Assembly (NCBI GenBank): GCA_029215795.1
Contig: JARDYH010000003.1
Span: 97,682,609 to 97,746,608, forward strand
Length of the DNA: 64,000 bases
From: Anniella stebbinsi
Lineage: Eukaryota; Chordata; Lepidosauria; Squamata; Anniellidae
Direction: 5' to 3'
This document shows positions 22,650-35,076 of the stretch, in pieces (positions within the stretch are counted from its first letter, which is position 1; every line of letters starts with the position of its first letter). Under the pieces are notes generated by a model. It did not search any database and had not been told where the DNA came from. It saw nothing but the letters and a program-made list of their open reading frames with translations. A program made the translations under genes and the position numbers.

Positions 22650-22969
22650 TAGGCTGACCAGATGAAAAGGAGGACAGGGCTCATGTAACTTTAACAGTTG
22701 TAGAGAAAAAGCAATTTCAGCCGGCATCATTTGTATGCAATTTGTACCTGGTGAAATCCCCTCTTCATTACAACAGTTAAAGCTGCAGGGGCCCTACCCT
22801 CTTGTGTATCTGGTCACTCTAGTATAATGCCTGCAACTTTAATTGTTGTGATGAAGAGGGGATTTCACCAGGTACTAACTGCATACAAATGACGCCTGCT
22901 GAAATTCCCTTTTCTCTGCAACTGTTAAAGATACAGGAGCCCTGTCCTCCTTTTCATATGGTCAGCCTA
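22650..22969. mobile_element. 320-bp foldback DNA element, TAGGCTGACC termini
   Basis: The two halves are inverted repeats over nearly the whole length: TAGGCTGACCAGATGAAAAG at the left against the mirror ending TTTTCATATGGTCAGCCTA. Flanking 7-bp repeats CTGTAGG (22643-22649 and 22970-22976) are identical and fit a hAT-like 7-8 bp target duplication. No transposase is encoded. Copies: 43351-43574 and half of one at 1384-1560. Confidence 0.85.
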
Positions 22970-23039
22970 CTGTAGGAAAATTTTTAAATGTGCACAGTTT
23001 GAAACTATTCCTGGGCTAACTGGAGAAGCTCACTCAGTT

Positions 23040-23725
23040 GATGGCAGTGGTCAGCAGTACGTTTCACCAGCTTAGGCTGCTACACCATCTGCAACCTTCT
23101 CTTGAGAAGGCTGACCTTCCCTTAGTTATTCATACTCTGATGGCATCCATGATGAACTACTGCAATGCACTTTTTGTGGGATTGCCTTAAAGATGATTTG
23201 GAAACATCAGCTTCTGCAGGATGTGGTTGCCCAGATATTTAGGGGGGGCTGGGTGATCAGTTCATGTGACACCAATGCTGTGTAGTTGCACAAGCTCAAT
23301 GTAATGTCCTGGTTTTAATCCTTGAAGCTTCAAACTGCTTAAGCCCATATTATTTGAAGGGCCATTTTTACCTGTATCTGTCTAGCCATCCTCTGAGGTC
23401 ACCAACAGAGGCCCTCTTCTCACTTACCTGCCTCCAAGCATGGTCAGGTTGATTAATACAAAGGAGAGGGCCTTTTTGGTAGCAGCCCCGCACATCCAGA
23501 ATGAGCTTCCATTGGGATTTCATTAGGACCCTGCTTTGCAGGTCTTCAGGAAAGCGCCACTTGTGCTCGTTGGCCTCTTCTTAATTATTGGGCTGTTGCT
23601 TTTATTGGTAAACCCTATTTTTATTTCTATTTATTGTTCTGTATTGCTTCTTTTATTGTGTCTGATGCCTTGGGAAAGTTCCATCCTTAAAGGCAGCCTA
23701 AAACTAAATAAAAAGGCATAGTACA
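23040..23725 (+). mobile_element. Old L2-clade LINE 3' fragment
   Basis: + strand words match L2 ORF2 and its 3' UTR: ctactgcaatgcactttttg (YCNALF), then gtagcagcccc...ccagaatgagct, then aggtcttcaggaaagc, ending in aaactaaataaaaaggc. Highly diverged. Confidence 0.65.
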
Positions 23726-24182
23726 TTTCCCACCCACCCCTCCCCACCCCCAAAGTATTGTCCCTTCCAAACTCTTTTCAGAGACAGATGGTTCTATTTT
23801 TCACTTACTTTCTGTCTATAAAGGATGTGACTTGGGATGTTTTCTAGAAGTAAAAATAGTCTTGCCCAGCACCTTTGCATATTTTTGTCTTGCTTTTGCA
23901 GTAAACAAGTCTGCCACAAAGGAATCAGAAATGCATTTTTGGAGCATATCTGCTCATGCTTCAGTGCATGACTGGATAATGTTTGGTGTATACAAAGTGG
24001 TATGTATCCACTTATCTACGTTATTCACACATTACTGGAGCCAGTGGTTTCCCCTTCCTGAGCTTTTATGACGTGAACTTGCCAGCTCTTTAAATAAAAA
24101 GAACCATACATTTATCTCTGTCATGACCTGAACATGTAAATCAATTAGACTGACTCTGTGGAGTTCGATATATCAAACAGCC

Positions 24183-24274
24183 CCAACCCTATGCACATTT
24201 ATTGAGAAGTAATTGCCATTGTGTTCAACGGAGCTTACTTCCAGGTAATGCTGCATAGGACTGCAGCCAGAGTT
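24183..24274. repeat. Short CCAACCCTATGC...CATAGGACTGCAG repeat
   Basis: Member of the short CAATCCTAT family, with internal gttcaacggagcttacttcc. Confidence 0.55.
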
Positions 24275-24289
24275 GAATTTCACTAATGT

Positions 24290-24640
24290 CAAAATATATT
24301 GACTTTAGTCTGGTATACTTTAGGCCATACTAGACATGCTGGCTGTGACCATGTTTGCTTATTCCATGGATCTACCTCACTCATGTACAAATGCACAAAA
24401 TGTGCATTAAGGAGAGAGGAGCTAATCATTCCTCATCCCCAGACTGCCCTGTCCCCATTAGAAACACTTTTCTCCCCAGCCCATTTCCAATACCAAAATG
24501 AGCTGGGCTGAGAAGGAACATGATTGAAGCAATGGAGTATGGTGAGATTAAGTTGGGGGAGAGTTCAGCTCTCCTTACCTGATCACACCTTTTGTTATAA
24601 AAATTAGTCTTCTCACCCTCCACGTAAACCTGGACAGGTC
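24290..24640 (+). repeat. Repeat shared with 54990-55140
   Basis: cacttttctccccagcccat, tttccaata and gagctgggctgaga match 55005-55060 (cacttttctccccacttagc, tttccaatatggg, gaggtgagctgag). Both continue to a shared ATCACACCTTTT / GTCACATCTTTT word. Family unknown. Confidence 0.5.
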
Positions 24641-24940
24641 AGACATGTGAATAACAAAATGTGACTACACCCATCATATTTAGTTTAGCCTGAATTATAA
24701 ATTGACATAATGTGTGGTTAGCTCACAGGCCAGGAGTCTTTTGTCACTTTCGCGGAAGTAGATCTGTAAAATCAAAAGAGATGATACAAATTGGTAAGTG
24801 ACATATAATTGGTTCCATATGTCAAAGCTGCTGAGGTGTGCTGATGCCACAGTTAAAGCTTCAATGGATTTTTTTTTAAAAAAATGTATGGTAAGGTTGA
24901 TTTGTTTTCAGGAAGACATATTAACAGACAGTAAATGTAG

Positions 24941-25022
24941 GCTGCATCCTATATATCTTTGCCTCAATGCAAGTCCCATTTAATGCAGTGGGGCTTATTT
25001 CTGAGTAGAATGCATAGGATTG
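24941..25022. repeat. Short CATCCTATA...CATAGGATTG repeat
   Basis: Member of the short CAATCCTAT family. Confidence 0.6.
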
Positions 25023-25419
25023 ATCTGTTATACTGGTAACGAGCATTACAAAAGCATCTCTTTTGGCCTAGTTCACTTATTTGAGATTCCAGAGACAATG
25101 TGGAGCTTTCAGGATCCAAATAACCATGCAACTTCATTTTGTGTGTCCATTGAAACGTTAGATGTCTTGTTTTTCAAGCAGCTAGCCTCCATGACATTCA
25201 GAAAACTGCTTTTCGACGCTCAAGGGAGTTTCAGCACCAATGTGTGATATAGCATGGTGGGGTTGAAACAGTTTGCATCCTGCTTGGCTTATGCATGACA
25301 GAGAAGCTGTTTGGATGCTGTCCTTTTAAGCAACTCTTCTCGAACAGACCTGGCAGGAAATTATATTTATACAAATGACTGTTTCAGGTGGATGTCTCTT
25401 GCAATGAGTAGTTTTAGGT

Positions 25420-25509
25420 TGCAATCCTATACACACACTTAGCTGAGAGTAAGTCCTATTGAAATTAGTGGGGTTTATTTCTGAGAAGACATGCATGGGA
25501 CTTCACTGT
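25420..25509. repeat. Short CAATCCTATAC...CATGGGACTTC repeat
   Basis: Member of the short CAATCCTAT family, with well-preserved internal words (gagagtaagtcctattgaa, ggggtttatttctgag). Confidence 0.65.
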
Positions 25510-27044
25510 TCAGAGTCTTTTCAGCCAGCAAAACCAGTTCTATTGTTTTATTTGGCAACAATGAAGCAGCGTATTGTAACAGTACTGCTTACAAAGCAAA
25601 CTGCATAATAAAAGAGACAAGTTATTTTTTATTGCAAATTACAATAATTTAGAGCAAATAAATAGGAAACTGCAAGCTAGATGTTACCTTGGGATGCTGA
25701 AGTTCCTCCAGAAAGAATTCCCAAGTAAGTTATCATAGAAGGCCTTAGCACTACAAGCTGTTCTTTATGGAGTGGCTGCATGCTGTGAGCAGATGAAATC
25801 TTCCCCCTCCAAAGCTACATCTGCAGTAGTCATTTATTGAACGTCTGGGAGGAATAAATAATTGACTGTTCTCTTCCTTCTAAAACTATTTGTCCTGCCA
25901 AACGTATCCCACCTGAAATTATATTTCGTACTGGTCCAGTGCTAATGATGACAGAATCACCATTTTTCTAGTGGTGTTGTCAACTCCTCTTTCTTGAGCA
26001 AGGGTTCAGCTGCATACCCCATTCCTCTCTGTAACTTTGTTGAATTGTACTCGATCTGTGGATTGTTTTCAAAGAATTGCATATGAGGACTAACTGTGTA
26101 AAGCAAAACCTGCAAAGAGGCAGACATCATCTTCACATGCAGCCAGTTCAGCTTAACAAACACGTTTTCAAGCCCTTAATGCCACTGAACAGTGATATCC
26201 TGTTCACACTGAGAACAGGAGGTAATGATGAAAGAGTATGGACTCCTCTTTAAAGAGCAGCAATAGCACAAGGCCTGTGTTGCTTGCTCATGGGAATGTT
26301 GGAGGAGTAGGGTCCACCTTCTCCCTTCGTAGGTGGGTCTGTGATGGAGTCCAATAATGTGCGGTGGCCTCTGGACTATGGAGAGAGACCTCCCTGCTAC
26401 TATCCCTAGATGTTGAGTGATGGTTTGGTGGGAATAGCTTTCTTTGCACAGTAGGTTATCAGCTTCCGGGCCCTGACATGTGACATGGCCTTAATGTGCA
26501 TTAGGGCCTAGGGGCCCGAACCAAATGGAATCTGATTGCTAAGAGCATTTACAGAGCAGATGTATTGAGGATAAACTTCAGTTTCTCCAGACAGCTACTT
26601 CACCTGTAGCTGTCCTACAGTCACTGACCTTCCCATTGGGGAGGTGCTTTGTGAGCGAAGCATCCCCAGCTAAGCTGGCAGCTGGAGCATTCCTCCAGCT
26701 GCCGGCTCAGTTGTGGTGGTGGGAACGGGCACACTACAAAATCCTGTCATGGGCTGTAATGGAATAATGTCAGTCTGTCGAATGCTGCTGCACTTATTGC
26801 CTCCCAGCCTCATCTCTTTTAGGACTTGGGGAAATCACATCTCCTGAGAAGCAGCAGGAGGTTCACCAAGGTGCCTGGAGTTCTTTCCTGCTGAAGAACA
26901 GAGCCAAACTAGTTGTACTGTGCAGGGTCTCAGGTGTTGCTGCTCTTTCCAAATTCCCAGTTTCCCTAAAACCTGCCAGTGAAAGTTAATCTGAAGCAAA
27001 ACACAGAAAGGGTGACTCATAACTAGGTGATTTTTTTTTTTAAG
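25510..27044. other. MPPED1 last intron, nothing recognised
   Basis: No repeat or exon recognised between the short repeat and the terminal exon's acceptor. Confidence 0.4.
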
Positions 27045-27163
27045 GTTATGGAGTCATGGCTGATGGAACTACCACCTATGTGAATGCTTCTGTGTGTACA
27101 GTGAATTACCAGCCACTCAATCCACCTATAGTTATCGATTTGCCTACTCCAAGGAACACATGA
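27045..27163 (+). CDS. MPPED1: MPPED1 terminal coding exon with stop codon
   Basis: Last coding exon. A T-run plus AAG acceptor precedes GTTATGG; the split Gly codon continues HEG-YGVMADGTTTYVNASVC, then a segment ending VIDLPTPRNT and TGA at 27161-27163. The C-terminus matches the recalled MPPED1 ending (DLPTPRN plus one residue) and differs from MPPED2 (recalled as DLPNPQGS). With the two upstream exons this gives 115 residues, roughly the last third of a protein of about 326. The frame is intact with no missing catalytic block in this part. The 3' UTR follows directly. Confidence 0.95.
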
Positions 27164-27929
27164 TCATTACAGGACACCAATATGAAGCCTGCAAGCTACG
27201 CACAACGTGAGCCGCTCTGTGCTGCTAGCCAATGTGGTAATTGAGCATTCATTAAAGTATGAAAACATGTTTCTTCTTTCTTTATGGACAAACTGGAGAG
27301 ACAAGAATGGACAGATGACAAAGCATTTGGTATCACAGCTTTCTAGAAGTACTTTAATGGATCTAGCATTTCATTGTTTTAAAAGAACTTTTTAATACAA
27401 AAAAGGGGATGCCTTCCAGAGAGAAACGCGTGCATTTCACATATTCCATATGTTATACTAAATTTACTAAAAATACATGCCTCTTCAGCAAATGATTCTT
27501 TATGAATGTTTACAGTTTTACATGTGTGTTAAATAATAGCATTTGTTCATTTAAAACTGGCTGCACAGGATACTCATGATGTGTGTGGGGGTTGTAATTG
27601 TGCCTCATTCTTTGAATGGTTATGGCAGGTATAAAATAGTATCCCATGTATTTAAGAGGTCAAAGGAAGTATATCCTTATTCCACATTCTTTTCAGATCT
27701 ACAATCTTCCACTCTTTTAAAATCATCGTCGGTAAAAATTGTCTTTTTGTATCTGGCATTAAAAAATGAAAAGTGATATGATGCGGATTACTGAAGTGCT
27801 GTAAACAGCAGTATAATCCAAAAGAGAGGTTATTTAAGAATCAGATGTAAACTCAGGAATTAAAAGCCTCTTTCCTGCTCCCCCAAAAAACAACTGAAGA
27901 ATTTTGCTGCTGTAAAATTTCATTTAGGC

Positions 27930-28012
27930 TACAATCCTATACTAACTTAGCTGGAAGTAAATCTCGTTGAACTCAGTTGATTCTTACTTCTGAATAGATA
28001 TGTATAGGATGC
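27930..28012. repeat. Short CAATCCTATAC...GTATAGGATGC repeat in MPPED1 3' UTR
   Basis: Same short family, inserted in the inferred MPPED1 3' UTR. Confidence 0.6.
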
Positions 28013-28298
28013 ACAGGAGGTAATTTTGTGAGTAATACAATGTTCAGGGTCCAAGTAAAATTATGTTTAGGGCTCACTCACCAGTCATAATACCAGTTCT
28101 TGCATTTTGATTCTTCATGAGAAATGACACGAATTGTGTGGAATCCACACCTACTCATAGTTGATTGAACATAATGGATTATGTTGGCTCCGCGGTTGCA
28201 TTATGTTGTCTTCTTCTTAGACAAAAACAAAACCACCTTTTCATCATGTCAAATGCAGCTCTTTGATAATCAAGCACTGAAATTCACTTTAATGTGAT

Positions 28299-28304
28299 AA
28301 TAAA
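28299..28304 (+). terminator. Possible proximal polyadenylation signal of MPPED1
   Basis: AATAAA hexamer 1.1 kb after the MPPED1 stop, inside an A-rich tract (aataaagaaagaaag). No strong GT-rich element follows, so it is at best an alternative site. Confidence 0.3.
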
Positions 28305-29421
28305 GAAAGAAAGAAATCTAAGCAGCTGTTGTTTCCATAAAGGGATGTTTTAGGTTAGTTATAGAGCGAGCTCTCCAGATACGTGAAACAGTCTTTGCAC
28401 ACGCGAGACAGATCTCACAGGCCAAGTCCACACTCACCAAAGCTGGCAAATGATATGCATGCACCTGCGCCCCACACATTTATTTCAGAACTGAGGAGAG
28501 GTCTACAGAAATATAGATATGCATTTAAACTACAGTATCTGCCTGTGCTTTGTACCACACACAACGTCAGGAATGTGGGTCCAGGATTGAAACTGAAAGT
28601 GGTACAGAATGATAAATAGACTTATTTCATGTTGATCAACAACTGGTAATTCCAAGATGAAAATGCTCTCTGAATTATTTGTTAGCATTCCTGAAAAAAA
28701 GGAACTAAAAAAACAAGACCTATCATTGTACGATAACCCTATAGGCTGTAAAATTTTCTATTACTGTGGATCAGATTTTTTCACAGGATCAGGTATGCCT
28801 GAGAGTGTGCACAGAAGCTTAATGTAACTCAGGCTATATGTGCAGGAAGATGGCAGTTATCTGTGGTCACAGCTGCACGAAAAAGTGAATCCTCTATCAC
28901 AGAAATGGCTTCCAGTTCCCTGCATGTGCAACGCAGCCTGTCTGCACATAGTCACGTACCCACATACACAATCATCTGGATGAATTTTACATTGTGTACT
29001 AGCCTTAATGTGGCTATTTTTAAAAGCTAGGCTTGCTTCAGTCTTATAGTGATGACAACCACAGAAAAAAATTAAGAAAACTGGCTTTCTCAAATACATA
29101 AAGAAGTCTAAAATGTGTACATTTACTCATAGCACTTCAGAAACACTTAACAAAAAGGTGTGGCATATTATTAAAAAAGAGGCCTTTCCCCTTATTTGCC
29201 TCAAGAACATTTCTATGTCAATCAAGAAATAGTCTTTGAAGAATATTTTTTTCTTCCTGAGGTACTTACTTCAAAATATAGTGTATTTTTATGTGAGAAT
29301 AATATGAAATCAAATGTTACCTTTAAAAGGAGCTTTTGAGGTTGCAAAAGTTAAAAAGTGTGTAGAATCATTTTGGCAAAACTGGTTTGTTGTTGTAATG
29401 TCCCGTCAAGCATGTTAGGTC

Positions 29422-29427
29422 AATAAA
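29422..29427 (+). terminator. Likely main polyadenylation signal of MPPED1
   Basis: AATAAA about 2.26 kb after the MPPED1 stop, followed within 20-40 bp by the GT-rich run tgtgtcgtctgtgcc. This is the best combination of hexamer and downstream element after the gene. Confidence 0.6.
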
Positions 29428-29445
29428 AATCTTTTAAAGCTACTA

Positions 29446-32183
29446 ACTGTGTCGTCTGTGCCTTGATTGGAAGCAGAACATTTCATATTCAAAATACCAC
29501 AGGTGTCCTCATTTTATATAAATACCTGATTTTCTGTGCTTTATAAGTTAATATTCCTGGAATAAACCAAAGGGTGGCCCACATACAAGTGGATAAGAGT
29601 ATCTCTCCCACAAGGGAGATCAGTTGATTGACCAGCTGATTTGGATGCCAACTGAGATCCAGATGCACCTCAAGCATCATGGAAATCATCCAGTCACTAT
29701 TGGATATCCAGGGTCACAAGAAATTAGATGTGACTAGAGCTGAGCTGAGGCCTGATGTTATCAGGCCTGGTTTATAATCATGCCAATGTGACTGCCACTT
29801 AGAAACTGCTTCTGCTCTGCTGGGTTTTACAGACTCCCCGTTCCACACATTGCTGGGTTTACACGGCTCCATGTTTCTGAGAGCCCTTGGGCATGACAGC
29901 CTAATTGTCCCCCTCTGTCAGTGAGTCTGCCTTCTTACCTCCACTGCTCTTGCTGCTCATCCTCTTTCTCATCATCGCTGCTACTTGCTTGATTAATAGG
30001 CAAAGAGCCAGTGAGCAGGTAGGCAGTGGCATCTCCTCCTCCTCCTCAGCACCGCCATTGTCTGGGCCAGAGTGAGGGGCAGGTGAACGAGCAAGTTACA
30101 ATGATGCAGAGGAGGACGCCTGCATGGGGTGTGGGCCCTCAGCTCTTGCCCAATTATGCCTACCCTATGCCCTGGCCTGGCCCTACAAAAATGAAGGGAT
30201 TCACACTCTGGCCTCTGCTATCAGACCAAGGCCACTGGGAGGTTGCACCCCCTGCTTCCACGGGACAACCTCACAGTAAGTGGGAGAAGGGCCTGGCCCA
30301 TCCTTCTGCCAAAGAAGGAGCCAACTACACAGGGAGCTTGCTTCCCTCCTCCCTACCGGAAAGAACGCTCCACTCCATCTGACTCCCATGGACTGCAGAG
30401 CTGAATGGAAACACACTCTGGCCCCATGCAGTGACCCAAAAGGCAAAGGTGGTGTGGGTTTTGTTATGTGTGTGTGTATGTGCGTGCGCATTAATATATT
30501 CTGTTGTAAACAGCCTTGAAGATCTTTTGATCAAAAGGAAGGATATACATCTAACTAATTAACTAACTGAAACTGCCATATGCATATATGATAATGATGC
30601 TGGATTGCCCACATTGCATGGTCAGTTCCTGTATCACCACTGTGGCTCCAAATGGTTTCAGATTAAAAGGAAATCAATAAAGTAAATTAATCTGGGTACG
30701 GAGCAGCAGGAACAACCCAGTTTGTATCAGTTTTATACTTCATATCAGTTTTATATCAGTTTTATAGTTAACTATTTTAAATTTTGATGAATAGAAATCC
30801 AGGGATGATTTTCTTTTTAGGTATGATATATTCCAAGCTGTAGCTTGAAGAGTGCAGATTTGGATAAGTAACCCAGAATGTTCATCAGTTCATTGGGGTG
30901 AAGCAAACTCACTCAATGGTGGGGCAAAATGAGCAGGACCTTCATGGACTTATTGCAAATGCAGCCATTCTTTAACCATGGATCACATCAACTTACTTCC
31001 TACAGCAAGTTCAGTTTTCAGAAGAGATAAGAAAATGCACCACTGTATATTGCAGTCAAAACCCCAATCCTGTTCTAGTTCTGCACGAAGAAGGGATTCA
31101 CATGTGACTAGTTCCATAAGAATGAATGGATGGTGCGGGACATTTGAACACACATTAGAAAACATATCCCATTCAATCTAATACAGTGGAGATACACTAC
31201 ATCCTCACTTAGCAGTGCATTCAAATCCACGTCTAAATGCAATTGAATTTATGTTCTTAGTTTGCAATCCAGCAAGCCTGGTTACATGTCAGGATTGCCT
31301 TACATCTGCTGCCTCTAGAAGTCTTTCCAGTGATATTGTACCCTTCATCCTAGCCTGGGTTTATATGCTGTGCTGTACAGAATCTTGGTCTACTTGTTTT
31401 ACACATAATCGGGTATTTAAAGCCAAACTAGCTATAATGCTAAGGTGCCACTTCCCAATTTTAAATGGGATCGCCCAATTTTCATCAGGACCGTTGCCTG
31501 GAGAGAGAGAGAGAAGTTAAATTGCTCTGCTAAGCTGCTATTAGCTGCACTGGGGAAGCCTTCCCTCCTGCAACTAATAGCAGCTTTAGGACTGGATATC
31601 TGCAGGGAAGGAAAAGGCTGTTTTTAATGGTAAAAAGAGACGAGGCACTTGATGTGAAATGATTAGCATTACACCTAGTTTGGCCCTATCTCTAGAGGGT
31701 GAAGTTGTTTGTGCCAGTACATTAAACTAAGAACTAAGTAGGGATGTGCCTAATATTCTCCCATTTTGAATTTCAAATTGAAAATAATCTCCTACAGCAC
31801 TAAAGTGTGCAGATGCTCACTTGTGTTATTCCTGTTGATGGCCATTGCTCCCCCTATCTGCTTGGATACCATGCATTTGATAGCCTTCTAATTAATTATG
31901 TGATTAGTCACATTGGTGATTCTATCCCGTTAAAGATCATGTAGAGAATGGGATGTTGCAATGCTATATAGCTAATCTGATTTGACTACTTTATAACATT
32001 ACTAAGGGCACGTAAAGCCAATTGATAATATGAGCAGTATTTACTGGATAAGTCACATCGGTAATACCAGCCAGTAAGGGATCCTGTAGTATCACGATGA
32101 GACAACATCATACTGCTGAGAGCAAATTGAGGGCAAACACATTTGAAGCAATCACCAAAAGAGGGGTCATTTTTCATCATTGC

Positions 32184-32226
<43 letters not shown>

Positions 32227-33123
32227 CAATGCCCATGCCCCTCAAGAAAAGTGGGTATATTTGATTCAGCTTTATGATTAAGCAACTTTAGAAAATTTCC
32301 ACAAACTTTTGCTTCCTTATAGTTAAGGGAAAACTCTGGAAATACGTGTTGATGTGTATCACTTTGCCAGGCAAGGCAGGGAATAACAATTTTTTTTAAG
32401 AGGAAATATTCTGATAATTTTAATGAAATATGTCTTATTCATGCTGGACGATACAGTACATGTAAACTTTATTCCCATCTGCTATTTTCCAAAGGGCATT
32501 TCAACGTTTGAAAGAAATGTATTTTTATAAGGGAGAAAAGAAACGAAAAAAACATAATGAATAGGACATTTCGTTTTACCACTTTTTAACATTTGAATAC
32601 ATGACAATATATTTTTAATCTGTTCAAAACAAAATAAGATATTCTAGTGTTGGGTTTTATTTGTTGCAGTCTTATCTGGAAAACAACTAATATCATAATC
32701 ACAAGGAATAATGCAATATTTTCAAAATGTTTAGAATGGTTTATTGGGTGTATTTTTAAAAGTTTTATTTTCAAATGTAATTTTATTGTTTTCCAAAATA
32801 GCATAATGGAGCAATAAACAAGCAAATAACACTCACTCAGAGATTACTGAGAGTAGGACCATATTTTCCCTCATTTGTTAAATGTCACATATTATATATA
32901 CAGCCAAAAGTATACAAGTCCTAAATACAAGCATAAAGTTTCAGAAATGAAGCAAAGCTAAAACAAAACAAAGAAGTTAATGGATGTATCAATTGCATCA
33001 CATTGTAAAAACTTTTATTGATGCTAAATCACTGGGTCTGTACTAATTCTAGAAACGAATGAATAAAGTCCACTTTTTATGAAAAGTCTCTATTGAGTTA
33101 TTTTATTTCTTCCCTCCCACCAC
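29446..33123. other. Intergenic, mostly unrecognised
   Basis: Start of the gap between MPPED1 and EFCAB6. A GC-rich stretch near 29900-30450 gives open frames without resemblance to known families. An (AAT)n tract lies at 32185-32224 and a GT-rich tract near 30463-30490. No exon is supported. Confidence 0.4.
32185..32224. repeat. (AAT)n microsatellite
   Basis: About 13 AAT units. Confidence 0.9.
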
Positions 33124-33350
33124 GAGCCAGTGTGGTGTAGTGGTTACGTTGTTAAACTAGACTCAGAAGATTTGGGTTCTAGTTTCCACTCAGCCATGAT
33201 GTTCACTGGGTGACTTTGTACCAGTCACTGACACAGTCTAACCTACCTCACAGGGTTGTTGCGAGAATGAAACAGAGAAGAGGATCATGTATGCCACCTT
33301 GGGCTCCTTAGAAGAAAGTCAAGATGTAAATATAACAAATAAATAAAAGC
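33124..33350 (+). mobile_element. tRNA-derived SINE
   Basis: Begins GAGCCAGTGTGGTGTAGTGG, a pol III A-box-like head, followed by a B-box-like GGTTCTAGTTTCC. The body has cctcacagggttgttgcgag and ends gccaccttgggctcc plus an AAATA tail. The 3' part resembles a LINE-type end. Same family as 37699-37895 and the interrupted copy at 44360-45110. Confidence 0.8.
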
Positions 33351-34439
33351 TTAGATATTTTATGTTAAGTGGTATATACATATTACAAATAAATAAATAA
33401 ATAAATATTTGTAAGCAGTAACTTCATTGCCATTGTGTTCCATATTTTCCTTCTCAATTGGCTAAGAGTTGGTAGTGATGCCACTTTCCATTATTTTGTC
33501 TATAGTATATATGCTGTGGTCAACATTTGTGTAGTCTTCTATGTTTTTTCCACTTGTCTCTATTTCCCCCAGCAACATTATTTAAACAAACTCTGTATCC
33601 TATTATTCTCTGATACTTTCTACAATATCTGACCAACTTTTTTTAATCTAAGAACATTCCCACCAAACACATGTGAATGTTCCACTTCCCTTTCAAGAGT
33701 GGTGCAATCTTAAACAAAAGTTTCATATGTCATAGGAGCTAAAATAATTAATTTGAATATCATTATGTGTTGAATTCCAAAAGGACTGAAACCATTTCCA
33801 TCTCATTTCCTGTATATAAACACATCAACTTCACACATATATAGCTCATTTAATTGCACATAAATTGCAAAATTCCAAAGTTTAATTAATCACAGACATA
33901 TCACAGGAACTTTCCTCTATTTCCAGTATTAAACAAACTAATATAATTTTACATGAAATAGATGTACTTTATTGTTACTTTAAAAAATATATATTAGCAA
34001 ACGTAATTTGGAATCAGGGGTTCTATTTACAGTATATATGGGATATTCATTTTAAGTATTATTTTTGTTAAAAAGACTTCATCTTTCACTCAATAGTACC
34101 ACGTTTTTGTTACTATTTGCAGAGGGTAGCTGTATTAGTCTATTGCGAAAAAACAGAAACAAAAACTAACAATTCTGGTATAAGCTTTTCACTTCATCAG
34201 TATTTGTGATTATTCTCTTCATATGTTGAATATATTTTGCATGGAGTTAGGTACCACTGAGTTAATATTTTATAACAATTTTTTTCTAAGTGCTGAACAT
34301 AATGCATCTCAACCTAAACATATTTCCAAATCAATACATCAGAAATGCACTGTTAAGATCCCCCCTCCACTTTAATATACAAGTCAGTTTTCTTTATCCA
34401 GTTGCAATAACATTCCATACAACTGTGACAAACATTGTT
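33351..34439. other. Intergenic, mostly unrecognised
   Basis: An AAATA tract lies near 33385-33407. A repeat scrap at 34120-34200 (tattagtctattgcg, ggtataagcttttcacttca) belongs to a family also at 54065-54160. Nothing else identified. Confidence 0.4.
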
Positions 34440-35066
34440 ACTGAGTGCTCAGTGTTGCTAGCTCCCCTCTTTGAGTAGAGCATGTGCTGGTAACTTCGAG
34501 GTTTGACTTCTGCAATGAGCTACCTCTGCACCTAGTCCAGAAACTTCAACTAGTTCAAAATATGGTAGCCAGGCTGGTCACCAGTACACCTAGGGGGGAC
34601 CATATCACACCAGCTTTAAAATCACTCCACTGGTTGCCAATTAGTTTCCGGGTGAAGTACAAAGTGTTGGGTATTACCTACATGGTTTGGGTCCAGGTTA
34701 CCTGCAGGATCACCTTCTCCCACACAATCCGCCTCACACACTAAGGTCCTCTGGGAAGAATTTACTCCAGTCAGCCAAAACTAGGCTGACAACCGTTACC
34801 CAGAGGACTTTCTTTCTGCTGCTCCCAGACTGTGGAATGGCCTGCCCGGAGAGATCTGCCAACTTAACAGTCTTCCGGAATTTAAGAAAGCTATAAAGAC
34901 TGATATCTTCTGGCAGGCCTACCAGTCGAATTTTAAGAGTTTTATTGGTATTTTAATAATGTATTAGTTTTTATATGTTTTTAATCAGTTTTATGTATTT
35001 TATACCATTTGCTTTTAATGTTGTTCCCTGCCTCGATCCTGAGGGAGAGGTGGGTAAAAATAAATA
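34440..35066 (+). mobile_element. L2-clade LINE 3' fragment (+), tail-to-tail with its neighbour
   Basis: Encodes a decayed L2 C-terminus: TSRFDFCNELPLHLVQKLQL, then HWLPISFRVKYKVLGI. It ends with gtgggtaaaaataaataaataaat. The tail faces the tail of the - strand L2 starting at 35077. Confidence 0.85.
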
Positions 35067-35076
35067 AATAAATAAA

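Larger units (their letters stand above)
27164..29445 (+). other. MPPED1: MPPED1 3' untranslated region (inferred)
   Basis: AT-rich sequence after the MPPED1 stop, with no competing gene. Two AATAAA signals are present (28299 and 29422). The second is followed by a GT-rich stretch (ctgtgtcgtctgtgcc), the usual downstream element, so the main transcript end is placed near 29445. The UTR contains one copy of the short CAATCCTAT...ATAGGATG repeat (27930-28012). The extent is inferred from signals, not from transcript data. Confidence 0.6.

Noticed and set aside
31215..31520. 101-codon frame in the intergenic gap
   Set aside because: Composition looks non-coding, with no splice sites or family match.
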